Part shown: positions 8,171 through 16,823 of the stretch, piece after piece
How positions within the stretch are numbered: position 1 is the first letter of the stretch
How the letters are laid out: each line of letters starts with the position of its first letter
From: JAZGDL01 sp036477795
Lineage (GTDB): Bacteria; Planctomycetota; Phycisphaerae; UBA1845
Assembly: GCA_036477795.1 (NCBI GenBank)
Contig: JAZGDL010000116.1
Span: 1 to 19,206 of the forward strand
Reading direction: 5' to 3'
DNA: 19,206 nt
The notes under the pieces: generated by a model
The model's input: only the letters and a program-made list of their open reading frames with translations
Databases searched by the model: none
Told to the model about the DNA's origin: nothing
Translations under genes and position numbers: made by a program

Positions 8171-8259
8171 CAGAGCCGCGACCGTAAGGGAGCGGTCAAT
8201 GCCTGACGATTCTCCCGCTTCCTGACGGGCGCGTCTCGGTTTTGTTAGAGTCCCTTACG
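8171..8259 (+). terminator. Large imperfect stem-loop with T-run; possible terminator or REP-like element
   Basis: Arm 8171-8195 pairs with arm 8215-8239. Twenty of 25 positions are complementary plus one G-T pair, with a 19-base loop, and TTTTGTT (8240-8246) follows at once, as in an intrinsic terminator. It lies about 65 bases after the stop of the upstream secreted-protein gene. A third related piece, TCCCTTACG (8251-8259), is perfectly complementary to CGTAAGGGA in the left arm, so an alternative pairing is possible. The GACCGTAAGGGAGCGG core resembles repeated intergenic sequences that I associate with planctomycete genomes (recollection, not checked). Confidence 0.55.
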
Positions 8260-8364
8260 ACTTGCCGCCGGCGGTGCATTGCTTGCGGGGCCGGTAGGCA
8301 GCGCGGGTAGCGGCCTGCGGCTACAATACCCCAGCCTCATGAGGTGTCGGTTGCAGATAATGGC

Positions 8365-8370
8365 AAGGAG
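8365..8370 (+). promoter_or_regulatory. RBS deciding the start of the Cys-rich protein
   Basis: AAGGAG lies 7 bases before the ATG at 8378. The frame is open from a TTG at 8279, but only the 8378 start has a good site and leads into a signal peptide. Confidence 0.8.
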
Positions 8371-8377
8371 TCATCCC

Positions 8378-11300
8378 ATGAAGCTACCCGGGAGTCTCGG
8401 AAAACGGATTGGGAATACTGCTTACTGGCCAGCGCTGTCACCCCTCAGAGCGACTCCCGCGTCGTTGTTCTCGCTCATGATAATCATCGCAGCAGCGGCA
8501 CTACCGATCGCAGCGCACGCACAAACTGGCGCTTGCTGTCGAGAAAACGGTACTTGCGTCGATGTTACACTCTCCCCTGGATTCCCCTGCTCTTGCGGAC
8601 CAGCCGGGGTCTGCGAGCACATTTCATTTTGTGACTGCGACGAATTTCAGGGGTCCGGCACCCACTGCATCGACGACGACGTAACATGCCTGGCCGCGTG
8701 CTGCACTGAGGGAGCCGGCGCCACGCGTATGATCGACTTCTCAATGACCCAGCTGCTGCCGCGAGGCTGTGAGAATAAGGCGGTACATCTCTGTCACACT
8801 CGTTGTCGTACCCAACAGGCATGTGACGAAAGACTTGGTTTTTGTCTTCCGATTGAAAGATGTACCGTGGAAACTCCGGCAGTCGGACAGTTGTGTGAAG
8901 ATGAACCGTGTCGCGGTGCATGTTGCCTTTGCTCGGGGGGGAGTTGCACGTGCGAGCGTCAAACACAGCTGTCGGTGTGCGAAGAGAAAGGGGGGTTGTA
9001 CAAGGGAAATGGCACTACGTGCCCTGATGTTGACTGTGATCTTCCGCATGGTGCGTGTTGCCTTGAGAACGGCAGGTGCGTGGATGATGTACCGGAGGTT
9101 GTGTGTGGATGCCCGGGTGGCGTCGAGTGCCTCACCGACCCAAATTGCTCCTGCAATAGTTTTCTGGGCGACGGTACGACCTGTGCGGACTCCGAGTGTC
9201 GCGGTTCTTGCTGCCGTACGCGAGAAGTGAATAGCCCTGATCCGTCATGCTTTAACATTGCCGTGCACTTATGCGACTATTACTGTTCACCGGACATGAA
9301 CTGCAGGGCCAATCCGGGCCTCGCGTGCTCTCAGGGATTGTGTTCAGGGGCGTGTTGCGAAGATCGTGACTGCTTTAATGATGTTGAGCCGAACAGCTGT
9401 ATTGGCAGGTTCCTGGGCGCTGGTGCGACCTGTGCGGGCCATTCTTTTGAATGTACCTCAGCGTGCTGTATCGACAACGGCAGGTTTGAGCTCAACACCT
9501 GTGAACTGCAGACGTTCGAAGAGTGCGTTATCCCGAATGGCTGGACTACTTTTTTCCGCGGCATGTTTTGCGCCCTACCTGGGGGCGTCAACTGCCAGGA
9601 TGGCGCGTGTTATCAGAGAGATGGGTCTTGTGTTTTGGAAAACCGGGGAAATTCGTGCTTCTCGATTTATGCGGGCCCAGGAACGAGGTGCGAGCCGGGG
9701 GGAGGTGTCGGTGCCTGTTGTGACTTCAGTAGTTCGCCAATCTGCACCGACGGTGTTCCACCCGGGAGATGTGCCGACATCGGCGGACAGGAGTTCAAAG
9801 GTCTGGGGAGCACTTGTGATGCCGTTCAGTGCGGAGAAGGAGCATGTTGCTTTCTCACGGACGGTGACGACATGTGCGAAGGACCGCTTACCGCGACGGA
9901 ATGTACGGCTTCAAATGGGAGATATCAGGGGAACGGTTCGAGTTGCGGGGACGGGGAGTGTCCTTATGTTGCATGCGGAGCCGGCAGCGGAAGTTGCTGC
10001 GCAATTCACGGGGGCTTGGGTTGCACGGACGCGTCCTGCTGCGCAAAGGTCTGTGCCGAGATGTCAAGTTGCTGCACGGTCGGTTGGGGCAGCCGCTGTG
10101 TCGAACTCGCGAGAAAAAATTGCAAACAATCGACGTTTGAGTACTGCGGCTATCCAGGCGCCTGCTGCTATCCAGACGGCGCTTGCGTCGAGTTCATCAG
10201 AGCTGCTCAGTGTCTCAACGCCGGCGGCGACTTCAGAGGCGGTCATTCAGGCTGCTTCCCCACTCCGGGAAGTTGCATTTGCGGCGGCACCAGCTTGAGC
10301 TGCCTCCCCGGTGCCGATCTTCTTCGCGATATGACGGTCGCCCTCGACGACTATGAAGTGCTGCATGAGTTCACCTTCGGTCCCGATCTGCGCAGCCAGG
10401 CCTCGGGGGAAGACACGATACCTGTGCTTCCCTGGCCTGATCCTGATCGCGATTTCGACTTTGACCTCCACGACTTCGCGGTCCTGCAAAGAGAGTTTAC
10501 GGGCCATCTGTTCGCACAAGACATCGGATGCGTCGAACTCCGCGGAGTCATCACATCCGTCAATGACCCGGGCAATCTCCTTGAAGGCGGCGTTCAGGTG
10601 GGCCAGACCGTTTACGGCGGCTACAGCTTCGACGTCACCACCTCCGACAGTAATGAGCTCCCATTCGTCGGAGAATACGTTCACAACAGACCTCAACACC
10701 GCTTGTGGATCGGTGCGGGCCGGCACATATTTCGGCGTGATCCCTTCGACATCGACTGCGTGATCCAAGTTGTTGATTCGACCGAGGATGCGTTCATCGT
10801 ACAAGGCCGTTCCAACGTGCGTTTGAAGCACGATGTGATCGTTGAAGAAATACGCTGGCAGCTTTTCGATGGATCGGGGACGGCACTCTCGGGAACTACG
10901 CTACCGTTCATGGCGCCCGCGCTTGAGGATTGGACTTCCTCTTTGCTAACGATCAAGGGCGGGAGGACGGGCAGCCCATTCGAACAATTTGAATTAACGG
11001 GCGAGATCACCGACGTGGCGTGTATTCGCAATCCCGCGTGTGAGGCGTGCATCGCAGACTCGCACTGCGGTGACGGCCACTGCGCACCGGACGAAACCTG
11101 CCAGAATTGTGCACCGGACTGTGGAACGTGTCCTCCACAAAACGACACGTGCAACGGCGCCGAATCACTCACGGTGCCCGGCACTACCGTCGGCCGGGCT
11201 GACGCAGCCGGCGTTGAGTCGCCCATCGGCTGTGCAATAGCTCCCGGAAGCCAAGGCGTTTGGTATCGTGTCACCGGCACCGGAAACATGATGACAGCCA

Positions 11301-12142
11301 CAACCTGCCGCGGTCTGACGGAGTTCGACACGCGACTAAGCGTTTTTTGCAATGGTTGTGAGACCCCCATCTGCGTGAAAGCAAATGATGATGATTGTCA
11401 ACTCTTCGATCCGTTAACGTCCACGGTGCGTTGGTGCTCTCAAGACGGAGCGGAGTATTTTATTCTGGCACACTGGCGTGAAGGCGAATCCGGTTTTTTT
11501 GTCCTCCAAGTGTCGGAGGAACTGCCTTGCGATGATGCACGCCTGTGCGGACCCGACTGCAATGAAAACGGCAGACCCGATGTTGAAGACATCGCAACCG
11601 GAAGGAGCGATGACTGCGACCACGACACGGTCCCCGACGAATGCCAGCCTGATTGCAACACGAACGGACTTAATGACAGATGCGAATTACAGGACGGCAG
11701 CGCATCGGATTGCAACCTGAACGAGGTCCTTGATGAATGCGAACTGAACGCAGGTGGTGCCGACTGTAACGGCAACGGAGTTCCAGATGGGTGCGACATT
11801 GCTTTCGGGACATCTCGTGACCTCAACTTGAACAACATTCCCGACTCGTGCGAAGGATCCTGCTGTTTGCCCAAGGACACGCCGGGCTGTTCGGACTCGA
11901 TTGTTCAGGACTGTGTCTGCTCGTTCGACAACTACTGCTGCAGTATCGCCTGGGACGGGCTGTGCTCGATAGAGGCGGAGCAGTGCGGATCTTGTTATGG
12001 GGACTGTCTCGTTGCGAATAGTACGCCGGGGTGTTCCGACGGATTGATCGAGTTGTGCGTGTGTTCTGGTATGCCAGATTGTTGCGAAGTCGTCTGGAGC
12101 GCAGAATGCGCGGACGCGGCGGGGCGGTGTGATGAACCGTGA
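8378..12142 (+). CDS. Very Cys-rich secreted modular protein (GACC repeats, PPC-like domain, DCNxNG repeats)
   Basis: This 1254-residue protein starts with a long signal peptide (about 1-48; hydrophobic core LFSLMIIIAAAALPIAA, likely cut at AHA|QT). Residues 51-640 hold about 12 Cys modules that open with G-A/S-C-C, most followed by 'GxC' and several by 'F/YxGxGxxC'; I count about 94 Cys there. A dockerin-like motif (about 690-709; DFDFDLHDFAVLQREFTG) and a beta-rich stretch of unknown type (about 715-880) follow. Next come CGDGHCAPDETCQNCAPDCGTC-type Cys (about 888-918) and a PPC-like domain (about 922-1044; NDTCNGAESL, GVWYRVTGTGN, ANDDDC). The tail has 'DCNGNGVPDGCDIAFGTS' repeats (about 1058-1158) and two modules of the type 'CC..TPGCSD....CVC...CC...W...C' (about 1160-1254); one more sits near 560. 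These modules are typical of planctomycete extracellular proteins, but none indicates an enzyme. A disulfide-stabilised surface or matrix role is inferred. Confidence 0.9.
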   Translation: MKLPGSLGKRIGNTAYWPALSPLRATPASLFSLMIIIAAAALPIAAHAQTGACCRENGTCVDVTLSPGFPCSCGPAGVCEHISFCDCDEFQGSGTHCIDDDVTCLAACCTEGAGATRMIDFSMTQLLPRGCENKAVHLCHTRCRTQQACDERLGFCLPIERCTVETPAVGQLCEDEPCRGACCLCSGGSCTCERQTQLSVCEEKGGLYKGNGTTCPDVDCDLPHGACCLENGRCVDDVPEVVCGCPGGVECLTDPNCSCNSFLGDGTTCADSECRGSCCRTREVNSPDPSCFNIAVHLCDYYCSPDMNCRANPGLACSQGLCSGACCEDRDCFNDVEPNSCIGRFLGAGATCAGHSFECTSACCIDNGRFELNTCELQTFEECVIPNGWTTFFRGMFCALPGGVNCQDGACYQRDGSCVLENRGNSCFSIYAGPGTRCEPGGGVGACCDFSSSPICTDGVPPGRCADIGGQEFKGLGSTCDAVQCGEGACCFLTDGDDMCEGPLTATECTASNGRYQGNGSSCGDGECPYVACGAGSGSCCAIHGGLGCTDASCCAKVCAEMSSCCTVGWGSRCVELARKNCKQSTFEYCGYPGACCYPDGACVEFIRAAQCLNAGGDFRGGHSGCFPTPGSCICGGTSLSCLPGADLLRDMTVALDDYEVLHEFTFGPDLRSQASGEDTIPVLPWPDPDRDFDFDLHDFAVLQREFTGHLFAQDIGCVELRGVITSVNDPGNLLEGGVQVGQTVYGGYSFDVTTSDSNELPFVGEYVHNRPQHRLWIGAGRHIFRRDPFDIDCVIQVVDSTEDAFIVQGRSNVRLKHDVIVEEIRWQLFDGSGTALSGTTLPFMAPALEDWTSSLLTIKGGRTGSPFEQFELTGEITDVACIRNPACEACIADSHCGDGHCAPDETCQNCAPDCGTCPPQNDTCNGAESLTVPGTTVGRADAAGVESPIGCAIAPGSQGVWYRVTGTGNMMTATTCRGLTEFDTRLSVFCNGCETPICVKANDDDCQLFDPLTSTVRWCSQDGAEYFILAHWREGESGFFVLQVSEELPCDDARLCGPDCNENGRPDVEDIATGRSDDCDHDTVPDECQPDCNTNGLNDRCELQDGSASDCNLNEVLDECELNAGGADCNGNGVPDGCDIAFGTSRDLNLNNIPDSCEGSCCLPKDTPGCSDSIVQDCVCSFDNYCCSIAWDGLCSIEAEQCGSCYGDCLVANSTPGCSDGLIELCVCSGMPDCCEVVWSAECADAAGRCDEP
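8528..10310 (+). repeat. About 12 degenerate GACC Cys-module coding repeats
   Basis: Modules begin GACCRENGTC, ACCTEG, GACCLCSGGSC, GACCLENGRC, GSCCRTRE, GACCEDRDC, ACCIDNG, GACYQRDGSC, GACCDFSSS, GACCFLTDG, GSCCAIHGG and GACCYPDGAC. Spacing varies from about 35 to 75 residues, so the modules are related by motif rather than recently copied. The eleventh is of the 'CC..GCTDxSCCAKVC' subtype also seen at the C-terminus. The eighth has lost one Cys of the pair (GACY). Confidence 0.8.
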
Positions 12143-12377
12143 CGAACGGGTCGGGCAAAAAAGGCGGAGACTTGCTGTATCGCGGCGGGCACCCCGCGCC
12201 AGGCGATTACGCCCCCCGCCCAACGCGACCGGAACGATTCCGGCTAAGAAGGTTGGGTGCGCCGCGGCTCGTCTCAGTTGCGAGAAATAGGGCGTTGTCG
12301 AACGGACCGTCCGGATCAGTTCGGTGGTTGCCGGGCGACATCCATTACAAAGTGTTGTACTAGCATGGAGAAAAGCA
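12143..12377 (+). other. Intergenic region with hairpin before the subtilase gene
   Basis: The 235 bases between two secreted-protein genes contain a perfect short inverted repeat, CCGGAA-CGA-TTCCGG (12229-12243), and a GC-rich stem around 12180-12199. Neither is followed by a T-run, so a terminator call is not supported. I see no clear promoter, and whether the downstream gene is cotranscribed is open. Confidence 0.5.
12367..12370 (+). promoter_or_regulatory. RBS deciding the subtilase start
   Basis: GGAG lies 7 bases before the ATG at 12378. The frame is open from a GTG at 12324, but the 12378 start has the RBS and leads straight into a signal peptide. Confidence 0.65.
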
Positions 12378-15300
12378 ATGCGTCTGAATCCGATTCTGCC
12401 CTCGTGTGCAATTGGGATGGTGGTTTCCTTTACCATCGCAAGCGCTGCTTCTGAGAACGATCCGCCCTTCATCGATACGATGGACAACCTCGTTCCCGTC
12501 TCGATTACAACTGGTTTTGAAGATAATGTCCTCGTTGTAGACGTTTTTTCAGTAGCCACATTCTGTCGCGATTCAGCTATGGAAGCGCCGCCCGATGCGG
12601 AATCGCAAGCGTGCATTGAAGCCAGATTGGCGTGTAGGTTCATGGGGGGGCCCGTCTGCGTGGAGGCGATCGTGGCGTGTGCTTTACTCACGGAGTCGCT
12701 CCGGGACTCATGTGCCCTGGAAATCGCTCCGTGTGAGGGACACTGTCCGCAAACTGGGGTCGCTACCGAACTCATTGGTTGCGGGGACAATCCGTTTGCG
12801 CTCGGATGCTGCTGCCGATACAGGTTCAGGCACACTTTTCGTGTGCTCCAACTCCCTCCGGACGGAACGCTTCTCGCCGTCACGCTGGATCCGAAAAACC
12901 TCATCGAGGAACTTGCCGTCGGCGCGGAAGATGACAACGAAATCTCGACCACATTTCGGCTGTGCAACGACCCTGTGGCCGATACGGATGGGGATGGCGA
13001 CGTCGACTTTATTGATTTTGGAAACCTGCAAGTCTGCGTTACAGGAGAAGGCAACCCGCTCCCAGGTTTCCAGCCAGACTGCGCTTGTCTTGACAGCGAT
13101 GGCGATGGCGACGTTGACGTAGACGATTTCGCTGCGTGGCAATTTTGCGTTGGTGGTGCTGGCATACCTGCGGATCCCGATTGCGATGACGATTCCGACG
13201 GTGACGGCGTCCCGGACGCCGTCGACAACTGCATCGATGATCCGAACCCCCTGCAAGTGGACCTCGACGAGGATGGGGTAGGCGATCTATGCGACAATTG
13301 TCCCACTCAGCCCAATCCTGAACAGACCGACACGAATGACGATGGCGGGGGGGACGCCTGCGCACCTTCGCCCGAGTTTGCCCACTGCGGGGATCCGTTT
13401 GTTCCGACGCCCGGCATTGCGCCGGCGCTGTTCGATAAGAAGCTTCCACATCCGACGATGAATGGCGTCATCCACCCTGTGATTCAACTCAGCACCGCCC
13501 TGATGGACGAGCACCGAGATAGGCTTGCCTCTCCGGATCTGCAGTTCCTCAGCTTGCACACGCCCATCGCCTTCAATCTTTTCCTGGCTGCACTGCCCCA
13601 AGCGGAGCTCCAGACGGTTCAGGCGTTGCCCTTTGTTCGCGCTATCTTTCCCTATCCCGCGGAGTGTCGACTCGGGGAGGAAATATGTGCAGGGTTGCCG
13701 TTTGCCCGATGGTCCGGTGACCCGCGCCCACAGCCCAGCGCGCGCATGGAGCTGGCCATGGCTTCTGACTTCGCCCGACAGTTCACCGTGCTCTTCGGCG
13801 GCGATGACGGAAGCCTCGGTCTCAGCAGCCTGGGCGATACCTGGGAACATGACGGAACAGACTGGCATCAGCGGAATCCCCAAAACGCGCCCTCTCCTCG
13901 CCGCGACCACGCGATGGCCTACGATGAGCAACGCGGCGCCACCGTCTTGTTTGGAGGCTTGTTCTTCGATTTCAATCTTGGAGAGATTGAAACCGACGAG
14001 ACCTGGGTGTGGGATGGGGCGAACTGGACCTTTGTTGCCCCGACGAATAATACATTGCCCACACCACGACGTGGCCACGCCATGGCCTACGATAATGAAC
14101 GTGGCCATGTGGTCCTCTTCGGCGGCAGGGACTTTCTCGGAAACCTCGTCGATGACACGTGGATCTGGGACGGAGCCAACTGGACGGAGCAGTTCCCCGC
14201 AGACAGTCCCGCACCGCGTTCTCAGCACGCCATGGCCTTCGATGCCCATCACAGGAAGATCGTGCTGTTTGGCGGAGACGATGGCGGCAGTGCGTCCAAC
14301 GACACCTGGATTTGGGACGGCACCACCTGGGAACGGCACGACCCCATCAATCCCCCGCCTGACCGTCGCCGAGCCCATGCCATGGCAGGACGCCGGGAGG
14401 GCTGCGGCGTATTCTTGTCCGGTGGCCGGACCGAAATCGGAGCGACCCTGGACGACGAGTGGTTCTGGGACGGCGAAGACTGGTCGCAGGTCGAAACACC
14501 TTCGTCCCCGCCGGCGCGCAGCGAATCCAGTTTGGTCCATGATGCGGCTCGCCAACGTTTTGTCTTGTTCGGCGGGCGTGGCATTCAGGGTAACGTCTTG
14601 ACCGAAACGTGGAAACTAGAGCGGAGTCCGGTGATGGACGTCGTCTTACATCAAGACGTGCCAAACGCCGCCGGCAATACGATTCTCGCGGATCATGATG
14701 TTATTGTGCTGCAACCCGGTGTGACGATCGACGGCTCACTGCGGGTCAATACCTGGCACGTCGCTGTCCCGGAATCTGAGATTACAGTTCTGGCAGCCGA
14801 AGAGCCGGTTGTGCACGTGCAATTCAGCGGCCGGAACGCGACTACTAATGATGGAAGCCGTATGGCAATTGGCACCGATGTGGCGCAGGCGCCTCCCTTT
14901 GGTTTCGACGGTGACGGTGCTACCGGTGCGGGTTTTACGATTGCTGAAATTGACGGAGGATGGGCGGCCGGAGACCCTGCCGGCCCGGCGATCATAGGTG
15001 TAGCCCATGCCGCTCTGATCGGGCGTGTCATCGTTCGGGATCTTGCGGGGGCTCTCAATCCTCCCGCCGCCCCGATGGGATGTGGAATTCCCAGGCAGAT
15101 TCTGTGCAATACGTGCGCTTACAATAAACACGCTACTCACGTCGGTGGTACAATGATCGGGGATGGCGCGGGGAACATGGCGATGGTTGGAATGGCACCT
15201 CTAGCAGACATTGTATCCTACGAGTTTATAGGCCCTACCAGTGGTGTCACCGAGGTGGTTTGTGAACTAACCGATTCGGATCAGAATTTTGGTGCGCGGC

Positions 15301-16814
15301 TTGCTAACAATTCGTGGGGGCGGCGCCCAAACCGGAACCAGGCTCTGTATGATGCGAATTGCCAAGGCGTGGATAGACGGATCCGTAGTGCTTCAGATCA
15401 GAGCGTTATTTGGTCGGCGGGCAACGCTCAGCAGCGTTGTCGGCTAGGGAGAACACTCTGCGGTCCGGGGTTGCCGCCAATCTACCAAGGTCCAAGTACG
15501 GGCGGGATGTGCACGGCGCCACCGCCCGGTGTTACACCTCCGACCGCCATTGCCGAGCCGGCAGCCCTCGTACGAAACCGCTTCTTCACGGTCTCGGGAA
15601 GTTGGGGATCGTCCGCTAAGAATGCATTGGTCGTCGGGGCGGTCAATTCGGGCGCGCCATCGGCGCCTGGTACCCTTGGGCGAATGACGACCTTCAGTGC
15701 CTGGGGGCCTACGCAGGATGGTCGGATCAAACCGGATCTCGTCGCTGCCGGCGCTGAAAATAATATTCGCGATGGAGGAGCGGCAGGCGACCCGGACCCG
15801 CGGATCACTTCTACAGAGTGTGACAATGGCGCAAGACCCGCGGTCGGTCCGTGCACCGACGTCACTAACACTATCTACCTGCCGGTGAGAGGTACGTCGC
15901 AGGCAGCGCCGGCGGTCACCGGTGGAATCGCGCTCGTTCTGGACCAGCAGGGAGTGAGCGGCACCGTGCCAGATGACCTGCCCCTCGATTCCGATTCGCT
16001 CAAGGCATTAATGATTCACACCGCCACTGACCTGCAGGTTCACTTTCCAAACGCGACTACCGGAGCGTTCATGACACTCCAAAACTGTGGTGGGACAGGT
16101 CAAGACTGCTGGCCCGTGCCGAACGTCATGCCAGGTACGGTGCAGGATGGCCCGGACTACGTGAATGGATGGGGACTGGTGAACGTTCCGGCCGCGATGC
16201 AGAAGGTCATGGATGGGAATCCTCCGCTCGAGCTTCTCCCCTCGGGATGTCCGGTAAGTAAAATGTATGCGCAGTTGCCCTTCAACAGCCCCCTAGATGT
16301 GGGCGGCGATCCAGATTCGATCGGCATCCCCGACTGCGAGGACAGCGTCGGCATTCCGCTCGATCGGATTTGGGATTGGATCGGCTTCATCAATGTTCCC
16401 GAGGGATCGACCCAACTCAAGGTGACGATCGCGTGGAACGACTGCCCGTCACCACCACCCGGTGCGGGCGCAACGGGATCGTTGCTGGTGAATGATCTGG
16501 ATCTTCTCGTGGTGCCAGGCACCCGAGTAGGTACGGGCTTCACCCCGGACGGCACATACTACTATTCGTGGTTCCTAGACCCGGCATGCCCATATCGGGC
16601 CGCTGCACCCGTCGTTGTGAATTCATGGGATCCAAGGATCTATGCGGATCACCGCAATAATGTGGAGCAGGTGATTATCATTGATCCCGATCCGGGCGAT
16701 TACAAGATTGTGGTCCAGGGTAGGGGGCTGGCTGATGATTGCGATGGAGACGGCGTTGGGGGCGATACGCAGCCATTTGCAATCATCATCTCGATGCCGC
16801 CAATGTGGCCTTAA
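12378..16814 (+). CDS. Secreted subtilisin-like (S8) protease with kelch domain inside the propeptide region
   Basis: This 1478-residue protein has a signal peptide (about 1-22), two dockerin-like motifs (about 202-225 DTDGDGDVDFIDFGNLQ; 239-260 DSDGDGDVDVDDFAAWQ) and TSP3-like motifs (about 270-329). Residues about 368-430 resemble a subtilase propeptide half (FLAALPQAELQTVQALPFVR). Six kelch repeats follow (about 455-748; HAMAYD, VLFGG, DTWIWDGANW), then a second propeptide-like half (about 752-820). The S8 catalytic domain has Asp859 (IAEIDGGW), His918 (HATHVGG), oxyanion Asn1016 (WSAGNA) and Ser1174 (GTSQAAP), so the catalytic set is complete. A C-terminal beta-sandwich (about 1290-1478; LKVTIAWND, LVNDLDLLV, NNVEQVII, GDYKIVVQG) is typical of large secreted subtilases. 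It should cleave proteins outside the cytoplasm; the substrate is unknown. Its stop codon overlaps the RBS of the next, decayed gene. Confidence 0.93.
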   Translation: MRLNPILPSCAIGMVVSFTIASAASENDPPFIDTMDNLVPVSITTGFEDNVLVVDVFSVATFCRDSAMEAPPDAESQACIEARLACRFMGGPVCVEAIVACALLTESLRDSCALEIAPCEGHCPQTGVATELIGCGDNPFALGCCCRYRFRHTFRVLQLPPDGTLLAVTLDPKNLIEELAVGAEDDNEISTTFRLCNDPVADTDGDGDVDFIDFGNLQVCVTGEGNPLPGFQPDCACLDSDGDGDVDVDDFAAWQFCVGGAGIPADPDCDDDSDGDGVPDAVDNCIDDPNPLQVDLDEDGVGDLCDNCPTQPNPEQTDTNDDGGGDACAPSPEFAHCGDPFVPTPGIAPALFDKKLPHPTMNGVIHPVIQLSTALMDEHRDRLASPDLQFLSLHTPIAFNLFLAALPQAELQTVQALPFVRAIFPYPAECRLGEEICAGLPFARWSGDPRPQPSARMELAMASDFARQFTVLFGGDDGSLGLSSLGDTWEHDGTDWHQRNPQNAPSPRRDHAMAYDEQRGATVLFGGLFFDFNLGEIETDETWVWDGANWTFVAPTNNTLPTPRRGHAMAYDNERGHVVLFGGRDFLGNLVDDTWIWDGANWTEQFPADSPAPRSQHAMAFDAHHRKIVLFGGDDGGSASNDTWIWDGTTWERHDPINPPPDRRRAHAMAGRREGCGVFLSGGRTEIGATLDDEWFWDGEDWSQVETPSSPPARSESSLVHDAARQRFVLFGGRGIQGNVLTETWKLERSPVMDVVLHQDVPNAAGNTILADHDVIVLQPGVTIDGSLRVNTWHVAVPESEITVLAAEEPVVHVQFSGRNATTNDGSRMAIGTDVAQAPPFGFDGDGATGAGFTIAEIDGGWAAGDPAGPAIIGVAHAALIGRVIVRDLAGALNPPAAPMGCGIPRQILCNTCAYNKHATHVGGTMIGDGAGNMAMVGMAPLADIVSYEFIGPTSGVTEVVCELTDSDQNFGARLANNSWGRRPNRNQALYDANCQGVDRRIRSASDQSVIWSAGNAQQRCRLGRTLCGPGLPPIYQGPSTGGMCTAPPPGVTPPTAIAEPAALVRNRFFTVSGSWGSSAKNALVVGAVNSGAPSAPGTLGRMTTFSAWGPTQDGRIKPDLVAAGAENNIRDGGAAGDPDPRITSTECDNGARPAVGPCTDVTNTIYLPVRGTSQAAPAVTGGIALVLDQQGVSGTVPDDLPLDSDSLKALMIHTATDLQVHFPNATTGAFMTLQNCGGTGQDCWPVPNVMPGTVQDGPDYVNGWGLVNVPAAMQKVMDGNPPLELLPSGCPVSKMYAQLPFNSPLDVGGDPDSIGIPDCEDSVGIPLDRIWDWIGFINVPEGSTQLKVTIAWNDCPSPPPGAGATGSLLVNDLDLLVVPGTRVGTGFTPDGTYYYSWFLDPACPYRAAAPVVVNSWDPRIYADHRNNVEQVIIIDPDPGDYKIVVQGRGLADDCDGDGVGGDTQPFAIIISMPPMWP

Positions 16815-16818
16815 GGAG
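16813..16818 (+). promoter_or_regulatory. RBS overlapping the subtilase stop codon
   Basis: AAGGAG begins inside the TAA stop of the subtilase gene and lies 5 bases before a TTG at 16824. This arrangement suggests that a once intact downstream gene was translated in coupling with the protease. Confidence 0.5.
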
Positions 16819-16823
16819 CTGTC

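Noticed and set aside
9366..10298. Plus-strand open frame (310 codons) inside the Cys-rich gene
   Set aside because: It overlaps the GACC-module frame, has no signal peptide or domain, and arises from the biased Cys/Gly codon pattern.
12229..12243. CCGGAA-CGA-TTCCGG hairpin as a terminator for the Cys-rich gene
   Set aside because: No T-run follows and the stem is only six pairs. It is kept only as a note in the intergenic entry.
11687..13306. Long minus-strand open frame (539 codons) spanning two genes and their spacer
   Set aside because: It runs antisense through two well-supported secreted-protein genes with low-complexity Ser/Arg-rich composition and no recognisable domain.
13287..14555. 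Minus-strand open frame (422 codons) opposite the kelch region
   Set aside because: It is a shadow of the kelch repeats. The plus-strand frame has clear motifs and a signal peptide.
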